NCBI GenBank assembly: GCA_950096615.1
Contig: CATNCP010000001.1
Location: 62,001 to 126,000, forward strand
DNA: 64,000 nt
Direction: 5' to 3'
DNA from: an uncultured Kangiella sp.
GTDB lineage: Bacteria; Pseudomonadota; Gammaproteobacteria; Enterobacterales; Kangiellaceae
How positions within the stretch are numbered: the stretch's first letter is position 1; each line of letters starts with the position of its first letter. Below the pieces are notes generated by a model, which saw only the letters and a program-made list of their open reading frames with translations, was not told the DNA's origin and did no database searches. The position numbers and the translations under genes were made by a program. Of this stretch, positions 46,218-56,473 are shown piece after piece.

Positions 46218-48143
46218 ATGACTGTTCAAACAAACGATTGGTCGATCGAGCAAGCACGCTCGTTTTATAACCTTCCTTATTGGAGTGATGGTTATTTTGA
46301 TCTTAACAATGATGGTGAGTTAACGGTGTCTCCTGACAAGAGTCGCGCGGAGCTGACCTTTTCCTTGTCGTCTGTGTGCAAAGAATTACAGAGTCGCGGT
46401 TTTCAAATGCCCGCCCTGCTTCGCTTTGGCGATATCGTGCATAATCGCGTCAACAGCTTGTGCCAAGCGTTTAATCAGGCCATCAGCGAACTAGAATACA
46501 ACGGCAAATATACGGTGTGTTACCCGATTAAGGTTAACCAGCAACGTCGTGTGGTCGAAGAAATCGTCAAAAGCCAAGCCAGTATCAGCAAAGAGGCCAA
46601 GCAAATCGGCCTTGAAGCAGGTAGTAAGCCTGAGCTAATGGCTGTTTTGGCCATGTCTGAAAACACCAACTCAACGATTGTGTGTAATGGCTATAAAGAT
46701 CGTGAATATATCCGTGCGGCTTTGATAGGCTCAGAGCTAGGCCACAAAGTTTATATTGTGATTGAAAAGCTTTCTGAGTTGCACCTTCTTCTGGAAGAAG
46801 CTGAAGGTATGGGTATAAAGCCGACCATTGGCGTGCGTGCCCGCTTAGCGTCTAAGGGTGAGTCGAAATGGCAAACCTCCGGTGGTGATCATTCTAAATT
46901 TGGGTTATCCGCCAGCCAGATTCTTCGCTTGGTTGAGACATTACAAGAACACCAGCAACTGGATATTTTCCAGTTGCTACACTTCCACTTAGGTTCGCAA
47001 ATCACCTCGATTCACGACATCCGCAATGCGCTGAAAGAATGTGCGCGTTTTTATGCTGAGTTACATAAACTGGGCGTGCCGATTACCACGGTCGATGTTG
47101 GCGGCGGCTTAGGTGTTGATTACGAAGGTACACACAGCCAAAGCCACTGCTCGATGAACTATACACTCGAAGAATACGCTTACAACGTGGTCAACGGGTT
47201 CTATGAAGTCGCCGCTCAGCAAAATCTGCCACACCCGAATATTATTACCGAGTCTGGTCGAGCCTTAACGGCCCATCATGCAGTATTAATCGCCAACGTG
47301 ATCGATGCTGAGTCGCCAACAAAGCATCAAGTTGATGCGCCTAGCGACGAGGCTCCAACCGTCCTACAGCATCTATGGACAACCTATCAGGAAGTATTGT
47401 CCGGCGATAATGATCGCTTAATACAGGCGCATCATGAGGCTGGTTATTACTTAAACGAAGCGCAAGGCATGTTTAGTCACCAAGTACTCAGTCTTGGCGA
47501 TCGAGCTGTGGCTGAGCGTTTACATCGCTTGATTTTATTAACCATTAAGCAGCGTTTACAGCCAGAAACTCAGGAACAAGAGAATATACTGTCTGGTTTG
47601 AATGAGCAGTTAGCGAGTAAGTATTTCGTTAACTTCTCGATTTTCCAGTCGCTTCCAGATGCTTGGGCCATTGATCAAATCTTCCCTGTTATGCCGCTAA
47701 AAGGCTTGCATGAAGAACCGACTGAAAGTGCCATTATTCAAGACATTACTTGTGACAGTGATGGCTTATTGGAACAGTACGTCAATAATCATGGCATTAC
47801 TCCAACCATCCAGCTACCCGAGTACCAGCATGGTGAAGAATACCTCTTGGGCTTCTTCCTAGTCGGTGCGTACCAAGAAATCCTTGGGGATATGCATAAT
47901 CTGTTTGGCGATACACACACCATTGATTTGCGTGTTGCTGATAATGGCGAGCTAGAAATCTACAATACGGATTACGGCTCTGGGGTTGATGAGCTTTTAG
48001 ATTATGTCGATTTTGATGCAAAATCATTACTGGAGTCTTACCGTCGCCAGTTAAAAGCTAGCGAATTAGAACTCACACAACAGCGCCAATACCTCGCCGA
48101 ACTGCGCGAAGGTATTTATGGTTACAGTTATCTTGAAGACTAG
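46218..48143 (+). CDS. speA: Biosynthetic arginine decarboxylase
   Basis: PLP enzyme converting arginine to agmatine. The fold III (alanine racemase-like) barrel carries the PLP lysine in YTVCYPIKVNQQ (about residue 100). Other typical patterns are GLEAGSKPELMAVLA, LLHFHLGSQITSIHDIR, VDVGGGLGVDYEGTHS and ESGRALTAHHAVLIANVI. At 641 aa it matches E. coli SpeA, and there is no signal peptide. It has its own transcript after the speDE terminator, with CGGAGA ahead of the ATG. aguA follows 33 bases later. Confidence 0.96.
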   Translation: MTVQTNDWSIEQARSFYNLPYWSDGYFDLNNDGELTVSPDKSRAELTFSLSSVCKELQSRGFQMPALLRFGDIVHNRVNSLCQAFNQAISELEYNGKYTVCYPIKVNQQRRVVEEIVKSQASISKEAKQIGLEAGSKPELMAVLAMSENTNSTIVCNGYKDREYIRAALIGSELGHKVYIVIEKLSELHLLLEEAEGMGIKPTIGVRARLASKGESKWQTSGGDHSKFGLSASQILRLVETLQEHQQLDIFQLLHFHLGSQITSIHDIRNALKECARFYAELHKLGVPITTVDVGGGLGVDYEGTHSQSHCSMNYTLEEYAYNVVNGFYEVAAQQNLPHPNIITESGRALTAHHAVLIANVIDAESPTKHQVDAPSDEAPTVLQHLWTTYQEVLSGDNDRLIQAHHEAGYYLNEAQGMFSHQVLSLGDRAVAERLHRLILLTIKQRLQPETQEQENILSGLNEQLASKYFVNFSIFQSLPDAWAIDQIFPVMPLKGLHEEPTESAIIQDITCDSDGLLEQYVNNHGITPTIQLPEYQHGEEYLLGFFLVGAYQEILGDMHNLFGDTHTIDLRVADNGELEIYNTDYGSGVDELLDYVDFDAKSLLESYRRQLKASELELTQQRQYLAELREGIYGYSYLED

Positions 48144-48176
48144 CTATAGAAGATAGTTAGCAGATTAAGGAAAGAC

Positions 48177-49187
48177 ATGAGTCAATTAACGAAACGCCGC
48201 TGGCCAGCAGAATGGGAAAAGCACCAAGCCACTTGGATGGCTTGGCCTTGCCGCGAAGAAATCTGGAGCAATGGCTTAGAAAAAGCGCGTCACGCTTTTG
48301 CAAAGGTAGCCAATACCATTTCCGAGTATGAGCCTGTTAATATGATTGTACGTGCTGAGGATGCCCCTTCAGCACAAAAACTTCTAAACTCAGATATAGA
48401 GATCCACTTTTTTGACCTTGATGATAGTTGGGCTCGTGATATTTCGCCGCTATGGGTCGAAGAACAGTTAGATGGTGCTGAACATTCTCTAGCGTTGAAG
48501 TTTATCTTTAACGCTTGGGGTAACAAATTTGAATCTTACGCACACGATGCCAAGGTTGCTGAGCACATTACCCAAATCGCGCACTCTAAAGTCGAAACGC
48601 ATGACGTTGTGCTCGAAGGTGGCTCTATTCATGGCAATGGTCAAGGAACCTTGTTGACGACCAAAGAGTGTTTATTGAATCCAAAACGTAACCCACAGTT
48701 GAGCCAAGATGATATCGAGTCATTCTTACTTAAGACCTTTGGCGCCAAAGCCGTTATTTGGCTCAATAAAGGACTGTATGGTGATGTCGATACTGACGGT
48801 CATATTGATAATATCGCCTGCTTTGTGGATGATAAAACAGTTCTTACACAAAGCACAGATGACCGCGACAGCGAAAACTTTGATATTTACCACGAGAACC
48901 GCGAAATTATTAAAGACGCTGGTATGGAGTTAATCGAAATTCCAGAGCCAGATGCTCGATATAGTGATGGGCAGCGTGTGCCTCTATCTTATATCAACTA
49001 TTATATTGCCAATGATTTAGTTGTTCTGCCCTCTTTTGGGTGCAAGCAAGATCAGGCGGCTATGTCAATCTTAAGGAACTTATACCCTAAGCGTGATATT
49101 AAGCAACTTGATGCCAATGAAATCTTAGTAGGCGGCGGTGGGATTCACTGTATCACCATGCAACAGCCGCTAATTAAAAGCTCTTAA
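48177..49187 (+). CDS. aguA: Agmatine deiminase
   Basis: Converts agmatine to N-carbamoylputrescine and ammonia. Belongs to the guanidino-group-modifying enzymes; the nucleophile is Cys325 in VGGGGIHCITMQQP. The substrate pocket patterns WMAWPCREEIW, DSWARDISPLWVEE, LEGGSIHGNGQGTLLTT and DVDTDGHIDNIACFVDDK are intact. AAGGAAAG lies directly before the ATG. It stands between speA and aguB and supplies the middle step of the putrescine route. Confidence 0.95.
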   Translation: MSQLTKRRWPAEWEKHQATWMAWPCREEIWSNGLEKARHAFAKVANTISEYEPVNMIVRAEDAPSAQKLLNSDIEIHFFDLDDSWARDISPLWVEEQLDGAEHSLALKFIFNAWGNKFESYAHDAKVAEHITQIAHSKVETHDVVLEGGSIHGNGQGTLLTTKECLLNPKRNPQLSQDDIESFLLKTFGAKAVIWLNKGLYGDVDTDGHIDNIACFVDDKTVLTQSTDDRDSENFDIYHENREIIKDAGMELIEIPEPDARYSDGQRVPLSYINYYIANDLVVLPSFGCKQDQAAMSILRNLYPKRDIKQLDANEILVGGGGIHCITMQQPLIKSS

Positions 49188-49201
49188 CGTGAGATAACAT
49201 C

Positions 49202-50059
49202 ATGCGAAACGTAACTTTTGCTGCCAGCCAATTCGCCGTCACTGATAACTTTGACGAGAACTTGAGTCTCGGCGAGTCGCTAATCAGAGAAGCTGCGTCA
49301 CAAGGCGCACAGGCTATATTATTACAAGAACTCTTCGCGGGCTTTTACTGGTGCAAAGACCAAGACCCGAAGTATTTTGACTGGGCTGAGCCTTTTGACA
49401 GCAGTAAAGTATTACAGCACTTTTCTAAACTTGCCAAAGAACTTGGTGTGGTATTGCCCATTAGCTACTTTGAGAAATCAGGCAATGCTCACTTTAATTC
49501 ACTGGCCATGATTGATGCCGATGGCACTATTTTAGACAACTATCGTAAAGCTCATATTCCCGACGGCCCTGGCTATCAAGAGAAGTTTTACTTTAGCCCT
49601 GGTGATACAGGCTTTAAGGTATGGGAGACTAAATTTGGTCGTTTAGGTGCAGCTATCTGCTGGGATCAGTGGTTTCCAGAAACGGCCAGAGTGCTAGCGT
49701 TAAAAGGTGCAGAAGCTATCTTCTACCCCACGGCGATTGGCAGCGAGCCGCAAGATCCCGAGTGGGATTCTCGACGCCACTGGCAACGCGTTATGCAAGG
49801 TCATAGTGGCGCCAACATGGTGCCGGTAATTGCTTCCAACCGTATCGGTACAGAGCAAGGTGAAGCCTGCGATATCACCTTCTACGGCTCATCATTTATT
49901 ACGGATAACTTTGGCGAAAAAGTTCAAGAAATGGACAAAACGTCTCAAGGCATTATTATACAAGAGTTTGGTTTAGATTTACTGGCTAAACAGCGTTCCA
50001 GCTGGGGCTTGTTTAGAGATCGACGCCCAGAGCATTATCAAAGAATCACATCACTTTAG
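49202..50059 (+). CDS. aguB: N-carbamoylputrescine amidase
   Basis: Nitrilase-superfamily enzyme releasing putrescine, CO2 and ammonia. The catalytic triad is visible as Glu43 (LLQELFAGFYW), Lys116 (NYRKAHIPDG) and Cys153 (AAICWDQWFPE). At 285 aa it is typical. It follows aguA by 14 bases, completing speA-aguA-aguB, the arginine-to-putrescine pathway that does not use ornithine decarboxylase or agmatinase. Confidence 0.95.
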   Translation: MRNVTFAASQFAVTDNFDENLSLGESLIREAASQGAQAILLQELFAGFYWCKDQDPKYFDWAEPFDSSKVLQHFSKLAKELGVVLPISYFEKSGNAHFNSLAMIDADGTILDNYRKAHIPDGPGYQEKFYFSPGDTGFKVWETKFGRLGAAICWDQWFPETARVLALKGAEAIFYPTAIGSEPQDPEWDSRRHWQRVMQGHSGANMVPVIASNRIGTEQGEACDITFYGSSFITDNFGEKVQEMDKTSQGIIIQEFGLDLLAKQRSSWGLFRDRRPEHYQRITSL

Positions 50060-50065
50060 TTAAAT

Positions 50066-50095
50066 TCGTCATTCCCGCGCACGTGGGAATGACGA
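50066..50095. terminator. Hairpin repeat after aguB
   Basis: TCGTCATTCCC-GCGCACGT-GGGAATGACGA is an 11-bp perfect stem whose loop bases also partly pair. The sequence GTCATTCCCGCG...GGGAATGAC is a very common dispersed intergenic palindrome in proteobacteria. It lies between convergent genes and could terminate both, though T runs are absent. Confidence 0.6.
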
Positions 50096-50130
50096 TATTA
50101 TTAATGATAGCAATTATCTAGTAGCAGCAA

Positions 50131-50502
50131 TTATTTCACCTGCCACAACTCGATCTTGTTACCTTCAGGATCCATAAACCACGCAAAAATACCCATCTCA
50201 TCTTCACAAGGCTCACCAACTAATTTGCCGCCGGCCTTCTCGACCTGCTGTAAACACTGATGAATATCATCCACGATAAAATTCAACATAAATGCTTTAT
50301 CAGAAGGCTCAAAGTAATCCGTATCCTCTTTAAAAGGCCCCCAAACGGTACAAGCTTTCTCAGGTGCATCTTTTTGTAAGAAATGCGAGCCGCCATAACT
50401 TGGATCGATACTAAAGCCCAAAGTATCTTTATACCACTTGCCTAACGCGTCTCGATCCTTAGACTTAAAGAAAACGCCACCAATACCGACAACTTTACCC
50501 AT
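50131..50502 (-). CDS. VOC (glyoxalase/bleomycin resistance) family protein
   Basis: A 123-aa protein with the two beta-alpha-beta-beta-beta modules of the vicinal oxygen chelate fold: KVVGIGGVFFKSKDRDALGKWYKDTLGF at the start and FAWFMDPEGNKIELWQ at the end. The final glutamate (IELWQ) is the usual metal ligand; the usual N-terminal histidine ligand is not evident. Function within the superfamily cannot be assigned. It starts one base after the rhodanese gene stop and takes its ribosome binding site (TGAGGAAG) from that gene's end, so the two form an operon. Confidence 0.83.
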   Translation of the reverse strand: MGKVVGIGGVFFKSKDRDALGKWYKDTLGFSIDPSYGGSHFLQKDAPEKACTVWGPFKEDTDYFEPSDKAFMLNFIVDDIHQCLQQVEKAGGKLVGEPCEDEMGIFAWFMDPEGNKIELWQVK

Positions 50503-50503
50503 A

Positions 50504-51202
50504 CTAATCTTCCTCAGTCATTAGACGTTCTACCGTCGCTTGATCAACACCATTGATGACATTGCTATAACCCAATTGATTTAATGTTGCTTTAGCTTTA
50601 CCCGCACGGTTCCCACTTCGGCAGTAAACCACCACAAGTTGGTCTTTATCAAAATCTAATTCTGTAGCACGTTCAGAAATTTCATCATAGGGAATATGAG
50701 TTGCTTGTGGATAGTGGCCACTATCGAACTCCTGCTGGGTCCGAACATCCATGACCACAGCGCCACTAAGTTCTTCGCCCTCCATTACAATAAAGTGTGC
50801 CTTATAACTGGCGGGGTTAATTTTAATATTCGTTGCTGGATAGGGTTTCAAGAAGCCTAACTGTACTGTCATATCTTGAATTTGCAGACTCTTCTTAGAA
50901 TCAGCTCCACCAATCGTCATCACTTTCTGAATAGGCGTTTCATCCAGAGTGTAATTGACAACAACTTCCGCACTTCCCTGATGAATACACTGGGCACCTT
51001 TAGGACATCGTGAGTCTTGCTTGACTCGCTCAAATTGAAACTCTACATCATTGAACAAAACTTTTTCACCAGCTTCTAAAGTAAAGTCTCTTGGCAGTTC
51101 AGAACTAGAAAAGTCAGAACTTTCCTCATCTAAACTATCGGCGCGACAGCCCAGGGTCACAAGGGCAATCACTAGAATCATCACTAAACGCTTTAAACTC
51201 AT
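50504..51202 (-). CDS. Lipoprotein with rhodanese domain
   Basis: A lipoprotein signal ends at LVTLGC (lipidated Cys19). Residues about 35-145 form a beta-rich domain containing DSRCPKGAQCIHQGSAEVVVNY, a motif I recognise from many small secreted bacterial proteins of unknown function. Residues about 146-230 are a rhodanese domain (VVMDVRTQQEFDSGHYPQATHIPYDEI) with the active-site loop YCRSGNRAG (Cys194). It should be anchored in the periplasm and act in sulfur transfer or thiol chemistry. The combination of the two domains is unusual to me. It is the first gene of a pair with the VOC gene. Confidence 0.82.
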   Translation of the reverse strand: MSLKRLVMILVIALVTLGCRADSLDEESSDFSSSELPRDFTLEAGEKVLFNDVEFQFERVKQDSRCPKGAQCIHQGSAEVVVNYTLDETPIQKVMTIGGADSKKSLQIQDMTVQLGFLKPYPATNIKINPASYKAHFIVMEGEELSGAVVMDVRTQQEFDSGHYPQATHIPYDEISERATELDFDKDQLVVVYCRSGNRAGKAKATLNQLGYSNVINGVDQATVERLMTEED

Positions 51203-51267
51203 GGCGTTACTCCTTTATAAAAATCAATAAAAGCATTGTTGACGTTGAAAAAAGAAAAAGCAAGGAA

Positions 51268-51343
51268 TGGCGTCCCCACCAGGACTCGAACCTGGAGCTT
51301 AGGCTTAGGAGGCCCATGATTTATCCAGTTAATCGATGGGGAC
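51268..51343 (-). tRNA. tRNA-Arg (anticodon CCT)
   Basis: Reading the minus strand: acceptor GTCCCCA/TGGGGAC with G73 and an encoded CCA, D-stem GATT/AATC, anticodon stem TGGGC/GCCTA with loop CTCCTAA (anticodon CCT, reading AGG codons), and T-arm CCAGG-TTCGAGT-CCTGG. 76 bases in all. It resembles E. coli argW. No integrase or mobile element lies beside it. Confidence 0.95.
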
Positions 51344-51425
51344 GCAGAATGTTAAACACGTATCAAGTTTTACCGACTTAACAGCTACCGCTATTATATT
51401 CATAGGAAAGAAAAGATAAATGCTA

Positions 51426-52292
51426 TCAATGAATATTTGCTACTAAGTAATCAATCAGTACCCGTAATTTAGGCGACATAAATCGGTTTTGCGGATATAC
51501 CGCCCAAATTCCTTCTTCTGGAATCCGGTAAGTTTCGAGTAGCGGTATCAATTTATTATTATCTAAATACCGTCGAGTATAATAATCAGGGAGCTGAACA
51601 ATACCAATACTTTTTAAGGCTGCTTGAGTTAATCCAAAACCACTGTTGTAACGTAAACTGCCACTAACTTTAATGTTCTTTTCTTTTCCATCAAGATTAA
51701 ACCGCCAATAATCAAGCGTGCCTAGCAGACAGTTATGATTAGCAAGCTCCGATAAGGTATGAGGTGTTCCGTACTTTTCAATATAACGTGGCGAGGCACA
51801 CACATAATTCGAGCGTTTGCTTAACTTTCTAGCCATTAATGTGGAATCTTTTAAATCACCAATCCTTATCGCTAGATCGTAGCCTTCTTCAACAATATCG
51901 ATTCTTTTATTGGTTAAATAGGCGTCCACTTTGACATCTGGGTAATCAAGCACAAACTCATTAATCAGTGGCAAAATAACTTGCTCGCCATAAGTCACGG
52001 TTGCGGTAATTTTTATGGTTCCTTGGGGTTTGCTCTGTAAGTTCAGCAACTCGTCTTCCGCATGTTGCAAACCATCCAACACCGCCCTGCAATGTTGATA
52101 ATAAACACTGCCTTCTTGCGTAATAGTTACCGTTCTTGTGGTTCGATACAGCAGTTTTACCCCAAGTCGAGCTTCAAGCTGGCTGATCTGCCGACTGACT
52201 TGAGCGGTTGATAAATCAAGTTTACGAGCTGCCGCTGTAAAGCTGCCCTCTTCTGCAACAGCGACAAATTCTGAGATTCCTTGCCACTTCAT
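51426..52292 (-). CDS. LysR family transcriptional regulator
   Basis: N-terminal winged helix-turn-helix (WQGISEFVAVAEEGSFTAAARKLDLSTAQVSRQISQLEARLGVKLLYRTTRTVTIT) and a C-terminal periplasmic-binding-like effector domain, 288 aa. I chose the ATG at 52292, which gives the standard LysR N-terminus with GGTAA ahead; the track start adds 20 residues of non-family sequence. It is divergent from frmA across about 110 bases holding a palindrome, so it probably controls the formaldehyde detoxification genes. The effector is unknown. Confidence 0.9.
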   Translation of the reverse strand: MKWQGISEFVAVAEEGSFTAAARKLDLSTAQVSRQISQLEARLGVKLLYRTTRTVTITQEGSVYYQHCRAVLDGLQHAEDELLNLQSKPQGTIKITATVTYGEQVILPLINEFVLDYPDVKVDAYLTNKRIDIVEEGYDLAIRIGDLKDSTLMARKLSKRSNYVCASPRYIEKYGTPHTLSELANHNCLLGTLDYWRFNLDGKEKNIKVSGSLRYNSGFGLTQAALKSIGIVQLPDYYTRRYLDNNKLIPLLETYRIPEEGIWAVYPQNRFMSPKLRVLIDYLVANIH

Positions 52293-52331
52293 ATTATTAC
52301 CATATATTATTACATTTATGTAATAGTGATT

Positions 52332-53528
<1,197 letters not shown>

Positions 53529-53562
53529 ATAAAGATTAGGCTTTAAGACTAAGGTATAGAAT

Positions 53563-54399
53563 ATGACTATAGAAAACTTAAGCTCAAACAAATCGTTTGG
53601 TGGCTGGCACAAGCAATACAGTCACCAATCAAAGGCGCTTAATTGCAGTATGCAGTTCGCTATTTATTTACCGCCACAAGCCAGCGAATCAAACCCTGTG
53701 CCAGTGCTTTACTGGCTTTCAGGCCTAACTTGCACCGATGAAAACTTCATGCAGAAAGCTGGGGCACAACGAATTGCAGCAGAACTCGGTATTGCCATCG
53801 TAGCTCCAGACACAAGCCCTCGTGGCGATGATGTGGCCAATGATGATGCGTATGACCTTGGACAAGGTGCGGGCTTTTATATCAATGCCACACAAAGTCC
53901 TTGGGATAAACATTACCAAATGTACGACTACATCAATGATGAGTTGCCCGAAATCATTAAGCAAACCTTCCCTGTCAGTAACAAGTGGGCAATATCAGGA
54001 CACTCAATGGGCGGACACGGTGCACTGATGATGGGCCTGCGCAACTCAGAAAAATACTCATCGATATCTGCTTTCAGCCCCATAGTTAACCCTGTTAACT
54101 GCCCTTGGGGAGAAAAGGCTTTCACTGCTTATCTAGGAGATGATAAGGCAGATTGGCGAGAATACGACGCTACGGAGTTGTTGCGCAAAAACTCTGCTGA
54201 GATACCAACATTGATAGACCAAGGTTTATCAGACAACTTCCTAGCAGAGCAATTAAAGCCACAAAATTTCGTAACAGTAGCCACAGAACAAGCCTTCCCG
54301 TTAACTTATAGAGAGCATGAAGGCTACGATCACAGTTACTACTTTATTATTAGTTTTATTGAAGACCACTTAAGGTTTCATGACAAACACTTAAATTAA
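53563..54399 (+). CDS. fghA: S-formylglutathione hydrolase
   Basis: Serine esterase that hydrolyses S-formylglutathione to formate and glutathione, completing formaldehyde detoxification. The nucleophile is in [19 protein letters not shown]; an aspartate lies in [12 protein letters not shown] and the histidine in [21 protein letters not shown]. The N-terminal [14 protein letters not shown] and [19 protein letters not shown] are diagnostic. At 278 aa it matches FrmB/FghA. It lies in an operon with frmA. Confidence 0.95.
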   Translation: MTIENLSSNKSFGGWHKQYSHQSKALNCSMQFAIYLPPQASESNPVPVLYWLSGLTCTDENFMQKAGAQRIAAELGIAIVAPDTSPRGDDVANDDAYDLGQGAGFYINATQSPWDKHYQMYDYINDELPEIIKQTFPVSNKWAISGHSMGGHGALMMGLRNSEKYSSISAFSPIVNPVNCPWGEKAFTAYLGDDKADWREYDATELLRKNSAEIPTLIDQGLSDNFLAEQLKPQNFVTVATEQAFPLTYREHEGYDHSYYFIISFIEDHLRFHDKHLN

Positions 54400-54407
54400 A
54401 GATATAA

Positions 54408-54432
54408 AAAAAGCCGCACGAAGCGGCTTTTT
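54408..54432. terminator. Bidirectional terminator after fghA
   Basis: AAAAAGCCGC, loop ACGAA, GCGGCTTTTT: a perfect 10-bp stem between the convergent fghA and S9 peptidase genes. Confidence 0.88.
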
Positions 54433-54433
54433 A

Positions 54434-56380
54434 TTAATCAACTCTACTAGTTGTTACTTTGGTTTTTAAATTTTGATTTAAAAAGTTGAGCATTTTTGTA
54501 TAAGCTTCTATTCTATTTTCTTCATCAGCAAAACCATGCCCTTCATTAGGCTTCACTAGTGATTGGTAGGGTATGTTAGCTTCATCCAGCTTCTCTGTTA
54601 ACACCTCATAATGCTCGATAGGCGTTCTTCTATCGCCAGTACCGTGCACTATTAAAAGACTTGCTTTAATTTTATCCACAAAATTTACAGGTGAACGTTC
54701 GTATGCAAAGTCTTCGTTATCATAACCCCAAGCTTCATTTAAAAACTCTCGACCAGTCTCACGCTCATAAATATCAGAGTATTTAAAGACTTTAATATCA
54801 TACGCTCCAGCATAACCGATTGCGCACTGATATAAATCTGGCTCTTTAACCACGCCCATTAGTGCAGCATAGGCACCATAACTTGCTCCCGCGATACAGA
54901 TACGGTCCTTATCCGCGATGCCTTTTTCTACAGCCCAAAGCGTCGCATCAGTTAAGTCATCCTGCATCTCACGGCCCATTTTCTTATAGTGATCATACTG
55001 GAAGCTTCTCCCTCTTCCGCCTGAACCACGATAATTGACTTGTAAAACCGCGTAGCCATTATATGCATAATAGTGTGCTTCAGGATCATAACTCCAACGA
55101 TCATAAGGACCATAGGGACCACCATGAACCAACACCACCATTGGAAGATTTTTTTCTCTGTCTTTTGGCAACGTTAAGTATCCTCGAATTTCTAATCCAT
55201 CCCTTGCTTTGAATGAAATTGGATGCCTAAGGCCAAGTTCTTCAGTTTCAATCCAAGGTAACGCCTTCATCTCAAAAGACAGCTTATTGTTTTTAGCATC
55301 GTAGAGGTAAAAAGTGCCTGCATCTTGATCATTAGATACCTTAACAATAGAAAACTGGTTGTCTCTAGTAGGCTGACCAATATCGACGACTTTATCTGGA
55401 AATGCAGCTTCTAAGCTAGACTGAATTTTATAAGCTTTATTTTCGGTATTAAAAAAACTAGTCTCAGGATAGTTCGGAAGCCTCTCGACGCCGACAACTT
55501 GAGGGTTATCATATTGATAATCATAAATATACCCTTCAACATCAGCATCTCCCTCAAGCTTGTGCACTAGGCTCATTTCCTTAGTGCTTAAATCGATGGA
55601 GTAAATCCCTGAGCCTTGTTCATTCCTGTCAGAAAAGACCATTAACTTTGAGTCATTATCGTAAACTTGTATTGGATTAATCATCCCATTTTCACGCTTA
55701 AACTCTTCAAACTTTTCCCATTCACCAACAGAGTTCTTCAGATACAAGACGATTAAATCATCATCTTCATCTGCTAAGCCGATACTAACATAAGCCTTTT
55801 TATCTGAACCGATAAGCAAGTTTCCGTTTTTAACTGCTCCAGTCTCGAGTTTTTTATATCTACTCGAATAAATATCAAACTCAAATAATGCTGGGTAGTT
55901 CCTTTCGTACATTATGGCCAAAACTTTGTCTTCATCATTGTCCAAAGTATCTACTACTCTAAAGCCTCTTGGTAAAGATGTACCGGCTCCAGCTTTATTT
56001 CTAGGTGGCCATATTTGGTATTTTTTTGTTCCATCTACATCACCCGCAAAGTAATAGCCAGTTCTTGCAGGTAGGTCTAAGGGTCCCACTTTCTTATTTT
56101 GGCTAACTATCAACCTTTTATCCGAAGCCCAGAAAAAACTCCCGGCTTCAAAATCCTGTGGAAAGAAAAATCTTTGTTTAATCTCTTTTGTTTCTCTGTC
56201 TAATATGTAAACTTCTTTTTTGCCAGTCGCCTCCCCTCGTACAGCTAAGTACTTCCCATCAGGAGATAAGCGAAGACTATCTGCTTGGCTGTATTTAAAG
56301 AAGTCTTCAACAGTTAGCTGCGCAATGCTGGTTATTGGAAGTAGTAAAAACGACAAAACAAAGGCTTTTAATATTTTCAT
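54434..56380 (-). CDS. S9 family (prolyl oligopeptidase-type) peptidase
   Basis: Signal peptide MKILKAFVLSFLLLPITSIAQ, so periplasmic or exported. Residues about 25-390 form a beta-propeller-like N-terminal region (SPDGKYLAVRGEATGKKEVYILD). The C-terminal hydrolase domain holds the nucleophile in CIAGASYGAYAALMG, the aspartate region VHGTGDRRTPIEHYE and the histidine in PNEGHGFADEENR. At 648 aa it fits the S9C acylaminoacyl-peptidase-like group. It is just downstream of the TonB receptor gene, with a terminator between. The pair suggests capture and cleavage of peptides, an inference from adjacency. Confidence 0.9.
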   Translation of the reverse strand: MKILKAFVLSFLLLPITSIAQLTVEDFFKYSQADSLRLSPDGKYLAVRGEATGKKEVYILDRETKEIKQRFFFPQDFEAGSFFWASDKRLIVSQNKKVGPLDLPARTGYYFAGDVDGTKKYQIWPPRNKAGAGTSLPRGFRVVDTLDNDEDKVLAIMYERNYPALFEFDIYSSRYKKLETGAVKNGNLLIGSDKKAYVSIGLADEDDDLIVLYLKNSVGEWEKFEEFKRENGMINPIQVYDNDSKLMVFSDRNEQGSGIYSIDLSTKEMSLVHKLEGDADVEGYIYDYQYDNPQVVGVERLPNYPETSFFNTENKAYKIQSSLEAAFPDKVVDIGQPTRDNQFSIVKVSNDQDAGTFYLYDAKNNKLSFEMKALPWIETEELGLRHPISFKARDGLEIRGYLTLPKDREKNLPMVVLVHGGPYGPYDRWSYDPEAHYYAYNGYAVLQVNYRGSGGRGRSFQYDHYKKMGREMQDDLTDATLWAVEKGIADKDRICIAGASYGAYAALMGVVKEPDLYQCAIGYAGAYDIKVFKYSDIYERETGREFLNEAWGYDNEDFAYERSPVNFVDKIKASLLIVHGTGDRRTPIEHYEVLTEKLDEANIPYQSLVKPNEGHGFADEENRIEAYTKMLNFLNQNLKTKVTTSRVD

Positions 56381-56423
56381 AACAGATCCTACTGTATCAA
56401 TTTGTAGCTTTTATAGTTATAGT

Positions 56424-56451
56424 CAAAAAAGCCCTGCTTTTGCAGGGCTTT
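56424..56451 (-). terminator. Intrinsic terminator of the TonB receptor gene
   Basis: On the minus strand: AAAGCCCTGC, loop AAAA, GCAGGGCTTTTTT. A 10-bp stem plus T run just after the receptor gene stop. Confidence 0.85.
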
Positions 56452-56473
56452 ATTTGCACCTAAACGTTAAAGT

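Noticed and set aside
51268-51343. tRNA-Arg(CCT) as an attachment site for a genomic island
   Set aside because: No integrase, no direct repeat of the tRNA 3' end and only ordinary genes on both sides.
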